Below, in pieces: positions 1-3,478 of a stretch of 5,811 nucleotides of DNA. A program made the translations under genes and the position numbers. How positions within the stretch are numbered: position 1 is the stretch's first letter; each line of letters opens with the position of its first letter. Under the pieces are notes generated by a model that was given only the letters and a program-made list of their open reading frames with translations, was not told where the DNA came from and did not search any database. Source of the DNA: Candidatus Brocadiaceae bacterium (GTDB lineage: Bacteria; Planctomycetota; MHYJ01; JACQXL01; CAKKQI01); NCBI GenBank assembly GCA_919901895.1, contig CAKKQI010000108.1:1-5811 (forward strand), in the 5' to 3' direction.

Positions 1-367
1 GGGAAGGGTCGCGGCCGGTGGCAAAGGCCTTCGGGTCAGGGTCGGGAATAATATAAACCGCAGGCATAGGCAAGCCTGATGCAATCTTGACCTCTTCTAC
101 GATATTGTGAAACTGATGCTCTTTCAGATTAGAATGATTAACCGGTCGGGCGCCGGTGGCCGCCAGCACAATCTTATCACCGTAATAATAACTACCCAGA
201 ACCGAAATACCGGCAAAAACAAGGGCAATTATAGTGCCAGCCGGCGGAGCGCCGGTAAAAAATAAATCAAAACCGAATCCGAGTACCACCAGAATAATAA
301 TGAATAAAAATATTAGCAACCACGTGGCTTGCTTATTGTGTTTTTGTTGGTCGTAGATGTTTATCAT
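1..367 (-). CDS. htpX: HtpX-type membrane zinc metalloprotease (M48), N-terminal part, cut by window edge
   Basis: The first 122 codons are visible; the frame runs off at base 1. The protein starts MINIYDQQKHNKQATWLL, which matches the HtpX family start (I-Y-x-Q-Q ... N-K ... T), so the ATG at 365-367 is well supported. Two hydrophobic segments follow (about residues 15-38 and 44-62), then V-x-x-x-T-G-A-R-P-V and the family signature P-x-P-x-V-Y-I-I ... K-A-F-A-T-G-R-D at about 100-120. Most relatives have N where this one has K113. The HEXXH zinc site should follow just outside the window and cannot be checked. HtpX proteins are inner-membrane proteases that degrade misfolded membrane proteins, and their genes are often neighbours of lemA. 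The ribosome binding site is weak (AGAGA, about 9 nt before ATG). The 141-bp gap to the upstream zinc-ribbon gene contains an inverted repeat, so co-transcription is likely but unproven. Confidence 0.93.
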   Translation of the reverse strand, partial: MINIYDQQKHNKQATWLLIFLFIIILVVLGFGFDLFFTGAPPAGTIIALVFAGISVLGSYYYGDKIVLAATGARPVNHSNLKEHQFHNIVEEVKIASGLPMPAVYIIPDPDPKAFATGRDPS

Positions 368-402
368 AAAAGTATCTCTGCTTTGTGACACGTTAATTTA
401 AA

Positions 403-473
403 GGCTGTCATTCCGTGCTTGCCCCGCCACTACATCCCACCTCATCGGCGGGTCGACGAAGAGACGACAGTCC
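403..473. repeat. Imperfect inverted repeat, possible small dispersed palindromic element
   Basis: This occupies the middle of the 141-bp gap between the zinc-ribbon gene and htpX. An outer pair (GGCTGTC at 403-409 against GACAGTCC at 466-473, one bulge) encloses an inner perfect pair (CCCGCC at 423-428 against GGCGGG at 447-452). The spacer is more GC-rich and more structured than the AT-rich bases on both sides (373-402 and 474-508). It resembles the short palindromic repeats scattered between genes in many uncultured bacterial genomes. No T-tract follows it in the direction of transcription, so it is not a classic terminator. The identity of the repeat family is inference. Confidence 0.4.
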
Positions 474-508
474 TAACAATTTTAAGTCAAGAACCACTAC
501 TAACCTTT

Positions 509-1162
509 TTATCCATTTTCTTGCTCAACAATAAACGTCCGGTACGACCAGAAAAATGTTTTAAGCACACCGGTAGCAAAAAATACCAAAAAAGCCACAG
601 CCATCGGTTCGCCTTCTTTAGGCAGCGGAGCAATTAGTTTATCCGCCTGGGCCAGATAACCTAAAATACCGCCGTAAATGGCAAATTCCAGTAAAAATTT
701 AGTGCCCACAAACGGAATTTGTAAAAGGTTAAAAATAAGCCAGGTCGCTAGGTCAGCAACAATGATTCCGCCGAGGATGGCATACGGTAATCCGGCCGGG
801 TCCAGGTAGAAAGCCGTACCCAGATAGGCGCTGGCCCGGGCGGTAACGATACCAACAAATCCGGGAGCCAGGGTTTTCCCGGCTGATTTGATGTCGTCAA
901 GAAAAGCCGTTCCTTTTTCGCCGATTATTTTAACCAAATTCGCTTCCGGAGAACCGGCATCTTCCGGTTGAGATTTTTGCAAATAAGATTCGGCGGCCTG
1001 CCCCGATTTTATCGGGGCCCCCCGCCATTCGTCTTCTCTTTCCGTAATTAACTTAAAACACGCCGGGCAGATCGCGCTCCGACGGATTTTTTTTAGATAA
1101 ACCGGGAAAAAAGACTCATGGCAGATGACGCAAAGTTGTTTGGTGAAACTGATGGTTCTCAT
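509..1162 (-). CDS. Zinc-ribbon membrane protein of unknown function
   Basis: The protein has 217 residues and is not recognised. The N-terminal part has a four-cysteine zinc-ribbon pattern, C11-x2-C14 ... C32-x2-C35 (LCVIC and ICPACF), as in small metal-binding knuckles. Residues about 40-98 form a charged, probably flexible linker. The rest is hydrophobic, with likely membrane segments near 99-119, 124-147, 151-171 and 186-206, so it should be an integral membrane protein with a cytoplasmic or exposed zinc finger. The ATG at 1160-1162 is the only ATG after the upstream in-frame TGA; its ribosome binding site is poor (a GGGG run about 7 nt upstream). A perfect 19-bp palindrome (1000-1018) lies in the linker region and is read in frame. 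The gene lies directly upstream of htpX, which suggests a role with the HtpX/LemA envelope system, but that rests on position only. Base composition is like lemA and htpX, not like the adjacent acetyltransferase. Confidence 0.8.
   Translation of the reverse strand: MRTISFTKQLCVICHESFFPVYLKKIRRSAICPACFKLITEREDEWRGAPIKSGQAAESYLQKSQPEDAGSPEANLVKIIGEKGTAFLDDIKSAGKTLAPGFVGIVTARASAYLGTAFYLDPAGLPYAILGGIIVADLATWLIFNLLQIPFVGTKFLLEFAIYGGILGYLAQADKLIAPLPKEGEPMAVAFLVFFATGVLKTFFWSYRTFIVEQENG
1000..1018. repeat. Perfect 8-bp-stem palindrome inside a coding region
   Basis: GCCCCGATTTTATCGGGGC forms an 8-bp stem (1000-1007 with 1011-1018) and a 3-base loop. It is read in frame in the zinc-ribbon gene as part of GAPIKSGQ, in the low-complexity linker between the zinc ribbon and the membrane segments. 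Short GC-rich palindromes of this kind are commonly dispersed repeats; an in-frame insertion tolerated in a linker would be like the known Rickettsia palindromic elements, but that is analogy only. Confidence 0.55.
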
Positions 1163-1207
1163 AAAGTAGCCCCGACTTCGCTTTGCTCCGCAAGTAAAAA
1201 GCAGTCA

Positions 1208-1241
1208 CCTCTTCGGCGATCCGCCGTTAAGGCGGGAGAGG
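1208..1241 (-). terminator. GC-rich hairpin, possible weak terminator or spacer repeat
   Basis: The spacer upstream of the zinc-ribbon gene holds a nested stem: CCTCT (1208-1212) with AGAGG (1237-1241), and inside it CCGCC (1221-1225) with GGCGG (1231-1235). A competing stem, CGGCG (1214-1218) with CGCCG (1222-1226), uses some of the same bases. On the minus strand a run of five T follows at a short distance (about base 1200). It could end transcription coming from the acetyltransferase, or be another palindromic spacer repeat. The T-run is short and displaced, so confidence is low. Confidence 0.3.
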
Positions 1242-1248
1242 GGAAAGT

Positions 1249-1320
1249 TTATACCTCCACTTTCATCGCTTTCCGGACAGCGTCGTCTTTCACCTTAAAG
1301 ACATATCCTTGAGGTAGAGA
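1249..1320 (-). pseudogene. Remnant of a second lemA copy (3' end only)
   Basis: Read on the minus strand between an in-frame stop at 1321-1323 and a stop at 1249-1251, the bases encode FKVKDDAVRKAMKVEV. The end of the intact LemA in this window is FEVEDDAVRKAVKVAM. Over the core (1259-1301 against 2761-2803) 37 of 43 bases are identical, with no gap, and both copies stop at nearly the same position. Similarity ends about 17 codons before the stop, and no further LemA sequence is found upstream, where the acetyltransferase gene begins to overlap in another frame. It is therefore a truncated gene copy, not an active gene. It lies at the place where a lemA would be expected in a lemA-(zinc-ribbon protein)-htpX group. 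Confidence 0.7.
1259..1301. repeat. Direct repeat copy 2: lemA 3'-end remnant
   Basis: This is the partner of 2761-2803. Differences are six substitutions, mostly in third codon positions, and the LemA reading frame is kept in this stretch, so the copy was once coding. Confidence 0.75.
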
Positions 1321-1885
1321 TTAAATGTGATCTGGCGGACGCAGTAATACTTTTCAATATGCTGTTTATATCAGACCACCCATACGCAATTTCTTTAAGT
1401 TTCTTATCATCCATCTTAATAAACTTTTCGCCTACCTGTTTCCCATCTAATGATTCATAAAAACGCCGATAAGGGTTATCGGCAAGAACCCAGACCAACA
1501 TAGATTGGATATTTGTTTTTAGTAATTCACTGACTAAAGATTGAACGAGTAATTTTCCTAATTCCTTACGCTGATATTCTTCAAGGATATAAATACCATA
1601 TAATTCCCCTTTATAAAGCGGATTATTCATCCTTTCTTTTCCACCATCAACAAAACCAACTACTTTTTGCGGTTCTATTTCACCTACATAGATAATAGAT
1701 TTGTTTTCCTTATTATTCAAGGTGTTAGACCACATTTTCTCTCTTTTTTCATAGGACAACTTATTCAAAACTTCATCCGGAATAATTTCCTTGTAGGCAT
1801 TACGCCATGTGTCAACATGTATCCTCGCAATCGTAGACGCATCAGTTGGCTTCGCTTGTCTAACAATCATTTTATCTCTTGTCAT
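1295..1885 (-). CDS. GNAT-family N-acetyltransferase
   Basis: The protein has 196 residues from the first ATG. It carries the GNAT fold in order: IVRQAKPTDASTIARIHV (beta1/alpha1, residues 7-24), W27 with YKEIIPDEVL as in many bacterial members, ELYGIYILEEYQ (94-105, motif A strand), the acetyl-CoA loop region QRKELGKLL (105-113), and a motif B end NPYRRFYESLDGKQVGEKF ... YGWSDI (137-172). The family loop is Q/R-x-x-G-x-G/A; here the first glycine is E108, so cofactor binding may be altered. Such enzymes move acetyl from acetyl-CoA to an amine; the substrate cannot be told. The start is uncertain: ATG 1883-1885 or the internal ATG 1868-1870 (MIVRQA), which fits the family start better. Residues after about 180 are not GNAT-like: the frame runs into the lemA remnant and ends there. 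It lies 62 bases after the methyltransferase and shares its AT-rich composition. Confidence 0.85.
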   Translation of the reverse strand: MTRDKMIVRQAKPTDASTIARIHVDTWRNAYKEIIPDEVLNKLSYEKREKMWSNTLNNKENKSIIYVGEIEPQKVVGFVDGGKERMNNPLYKGELYGIYILEEYQRKELGKLLVQSLVSELLKTNIQSMLVWVLADNPYRRFYESLDGKQVGEKFIKMDDKKLKEIAYGWSDINSILKSITASARSHLISTSRICL

Positions 1886-1947
1886 TTTATGTAAATTTTC
1901 TGTCTATCTCTCTACGGGACAATCTCGGTTATCTAAATATCATAAAG

Positions 1948-2721
1948 TTAAGAAACCGCTCTGCAAACAATAATCTGCTTGGGTGAATCCGGCTTAAAAG
2001 GTGTTTCGTCATAATCACCGTATTTATGTTCAATCTGAAAACCGTTATTCCTTAATAGCGCATCTAATTCCTGCGGGAAGAAAATCCGCATATCTAAAGG
2101 TAATGTTTTCTCTCGTTGATTGCCTATCTTATAGTGCCATTTTATATGGCTTATCTGAGCGGCTCGGTCATATACATTGTTCTCGCTAATAACCACCATG
2201 CCCTTGCCGTAAGGATTAGGATATTTGCTTACCGGACGGCGTTTTTTAGGGTCTCGCATCAGAATATCCAGCCGCGGATTAAACATATCAACAATAAATC
2301 TGCCATTTCTTTTTAGATGTTTCCTAACACAGATAAAGCAGGACTTGATATCCTCAAAGGTGTGCAGGTGGGCAATGGAGTTAAATGGGAATAAAATCAC
2401 CTTGAACTTTTGGTTTAACCTGAAGTCACGGCAATCCGCTTTGATAAACCTGATATTAAGTTTCTTCTCTAAAACATTCTTTCTTGCCTGAGCCAGCATA
2501 CTATCGGAAATATCCAGTCCGGTAATCTTATACCCCCGTTCGGCAATGGGGATAGCAATCCTTCCGGTTCCACAAGCCAGTTCCAGCACAGGGTCACCGT
2601 ATTTCTTGACCTGCCGTAGATAAAATGGAATATCTATCGTATAGTTCTTATGTTGTACGTCATAGTGCAATCCGTTACGATAAATAGGTTCTGGTTTAAT
2701 TGCTTTCATAAATATCAACAT
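1948..2721 (-). CDS. Class I SAM-dependent methyltransferase
   Basis: The protein has 257 residues from the first ATG, 253 from the preferred second one. Motif I is textbook (VLELACGTGRIAIPIAERG, residues 45-63), with the acidic end of strand 2 at D70 (ITGLDIS), FIKADCRDF (92-100), ILFPFNSIAHL (109-119) and LKRNGRFIVDMFNP (136-149). The C-terminal third (about 170-257) is a beta-rich substrate-side region ending with FFPQELDALLRNNGFQI and GDYDETPF, as in small-molecule methyltransferases of the Methyltransf_25/11 type. Transfer of methyl from SAM is well supported; the substrate is unknown. The likely start is ATG 2707-2709 (MKAIKPEP), because AAAGGA at 2721-2726 would be its ribosome binding site; for ATG 2719-2721 that site overlaps the start codon itself. 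It follows lemA by 29 bases without a terminator. Sampled GC is far lower than in lemA (17/60 at 2281-2340 against 31/60 at 3061-3120), which suggests transfer. Confidence 0.88.
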   Translation of the reverse strand: MLIFMKAIKPEPIYRNGLHYDVQHKNYTIDIPFYLRQVKKYGDPVLELACGTGRIAIPIAERGYKITGLDISDSMLAQARKNVLEKKLNIRFIKADCRDFRLNQKFKVILFPFNSIAHLHTFEDIKSCFICVRKHLKRNGRFIVDMFNPRLDILMRDPKKRRPVSKYPNPYGKGMVVISENNVYDRAAQISHIKWHYKIGNQREKTLPLDMRIFFPQELDALLRNNGFQIEHKYGDYDETPFKPDSPKQIIVCRAVS

Positions 2722-2726
2722 CCTTT
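2721..2726 (-). promoter_or_regulatory. Ribosome binding site that decides the methyltransferase start
   Basis: AAAGGA on the minus strand lies 11 bases before ATG 2707-2709 and overlaps the A of ATG 2719-2721. It can serve only the downstream ATG, which gives a protein starting MKAIKPEP. Confidence 0.5.
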
Positions 2727-2750
2727 ACATCATCGGAACAAGTTCTGTAG

Positions 2751-3314
2751 TTACATTGCTACTTTCACCGCTTTCCGCACCGCATCGTCTTCCACCTCAA
2801 AGAAGTCTTCTATCTTAAAGCCAAACATTCCCGCGACAAGGATGGAAGGAAACATCTGAACTTTGTTGTTATAATCCCGGACATTGCCGTTAAAGAACCG
2901 GCGGGCCGCGGCAATTTTATCTTCAGTATCCACTAATTCCTGCTGGAGTTTGAGGAAGTTCTCATTTGCCTTTAGTTCCGGATACTTTTCCGCCACGGCA
3001 AAGAGGGTCTTCAAGGTTTGCAACATCTGATTTTCATCCAGAGCCTGACTGCCGTAGCGACCGTTATTAGCAAACGCCCGGTTACGCGCCTCTACCACCT
3101 TTTCAAAGACCACCTTTTCGTGGGCCGCATAGCCCTTGACGGTATTAACGAGATTTGGAATCAGGTCATAACGTCGTTTCATCTGAACATCTATATCCGC
3201 CCAGGATTCCCGAATGTGATTCTTTAATCCCACGAGACTATTGTAGATGGTAATGAAAATAATCAGGAACAACAGGAACCCGCCGCCGAATACGACCACT
3301 AAGAAAAGTTCCAT
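2751..3314 (-). CDS. lemA: LemA family membrane-anchored protein
   Basis: The protein has 187 residues, the usual LemA length. It has one N-terminal membrane segment (about residues 3-24) and then the long helical-bundle domain with the family blocks: SLVGLKNHIRESWADIDVQM (26-45), KRRYDLIPNLVNTVKGYAAHE (46-66, near the family consensus R-x-D-L-I-P-N-L-V), YPELKANENFLKLQQEL (111-127), a stretch with E131 and AARRFFNGNVRDYN (136-149), and FPSILVAGMFGF (155-166). Known LemA proteins sit at the envelope with a short N-terminus and are often encoded beside htpX; the molecular role is still not well defined. The start is secure: AGGAGG lies 9 bases before ATG 3312-3314. No terminator is seen before the methyltransferase. 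The last 43-base block recurs at 1259-1301 in diverged form. Confidence 0.95.
   Translation of the reverse strand: MELFLVVVFGGGFLLFLIIFITIYNSLVGLKNHIRESWADIDVQMKRRYDLIPNLVNTVKGYAAHEKVVFEKVVEARNRAFANNGRYGSQALDENQMLQTLKTLFAVAEKYPELKANENFLKLQQELVDTEDKIAAARRFFNGNVRDYNNKVQMFPSILVAGMFGFKIEDFFEVEDDAVRKAVKVAM
2761..2803. repeat. Direct repeat copy 1: 3' end of intact lemA
   Basis: It matches 1259-1301 in the same orientation at 37 of 43 bases without gaps. It encodes the DDAVRKAVKV end of LemA. The two copies bracket the methyltransferase and acetyltransferase genes, about 1.5 kb apart. Confidence 0.75.
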
Positions 3315-3323
3315 TTACTTTTT

Positions 3324-3329
3324 CCTCCT
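3324..3329 (-). promoter_or_regulatory. Strong ribosome binding site of lemA
   Basis: AGGAGG on the minus strand lies 9 bases before the lemA ATG. It is by far the best Shine-Dalgarno match in the window and implies efficient translation of lemA compared with its neighbours. Confidence 0.85.
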
Positions 3330-3335
3330 ATTAAC

Positions 3336-3362
3336 CACCAATAAACACGAATGTTCACGAAT
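3336..3362. repeat. Three 10-bp-spaced direct repeats upstream of lemA
   Basis: CACCAAT (3336-3342), CACGAAT (3346-3352) and CACGAAT (3356-3362) recur with a period of exactly 10 bases, about one DNA helix turn, ending 6 bases before the lemA ribosome binding site. This could be a regulator site, or a part of a short dispersed repeat inserted in the leader; similar repeated strings occur in some uncultured-bacterium genomes. Function is not shown. Confidence 0.45.
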
Positions 3363-3448
3363 AGATTTATCATTAGTGGGTTCTTTTATCCTGCGTATTC
3401 CTCTAATACATAATGAGGTATTTTCCTATACGACAATATGTTACCCTA

Positions 3449-3478
3449 ATTATAATCATTTTATTTCTAACGGGGCAA
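3449..3478 (-). promoter_or_regulatory. Candidate sigma70-like promoter for lemA
   Basis: On the minus strand TTGCCC (3473-3478, 4 of 6 matches to the -35 consensus) is followed after 18 bases by TATAAT (3449-3454, 6 of 6). It overlaps the last codons and stop of the propeller gene and would leave a leader of about 130 bases that contains the 10-bp repeats. Single matches like this occur by chance in AT-rich DNA. The 141-bp gap 3315-3455 shows no convincing terminator. Confidence 0.3.

Noticed and set aside
1118..1312. Plus-strand open frame of 64 codons, and a similar one at 2650-2859
   Set aside because: Both read the reverse strand of the two lemA 3' ends, so their shared string (AFRTASS) is an echo of that repeat and not a new gene family.
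1948..2721. Methyltransferase as part of a restriction-modification system
   Set aside because: No DNA methyltransferase catalytic motif (DPPY, NPPY or PC loop) and no endonuclease is present; the layout fits a small-molecule enzyme.
1249..2803. Integron-type gene cassette with attC sites
   Set aside because: The flanking repeats are lemA coding sequence without attC-like core sites or paired palindromes, and no integrase is in the window.
3381..3425. CCTC ... GAGG inverted repeat in the propeller-lemA gap as a terminator
   Set aside because: Only four base pairs form before mismatches and no T-tract follows on the minus strand.
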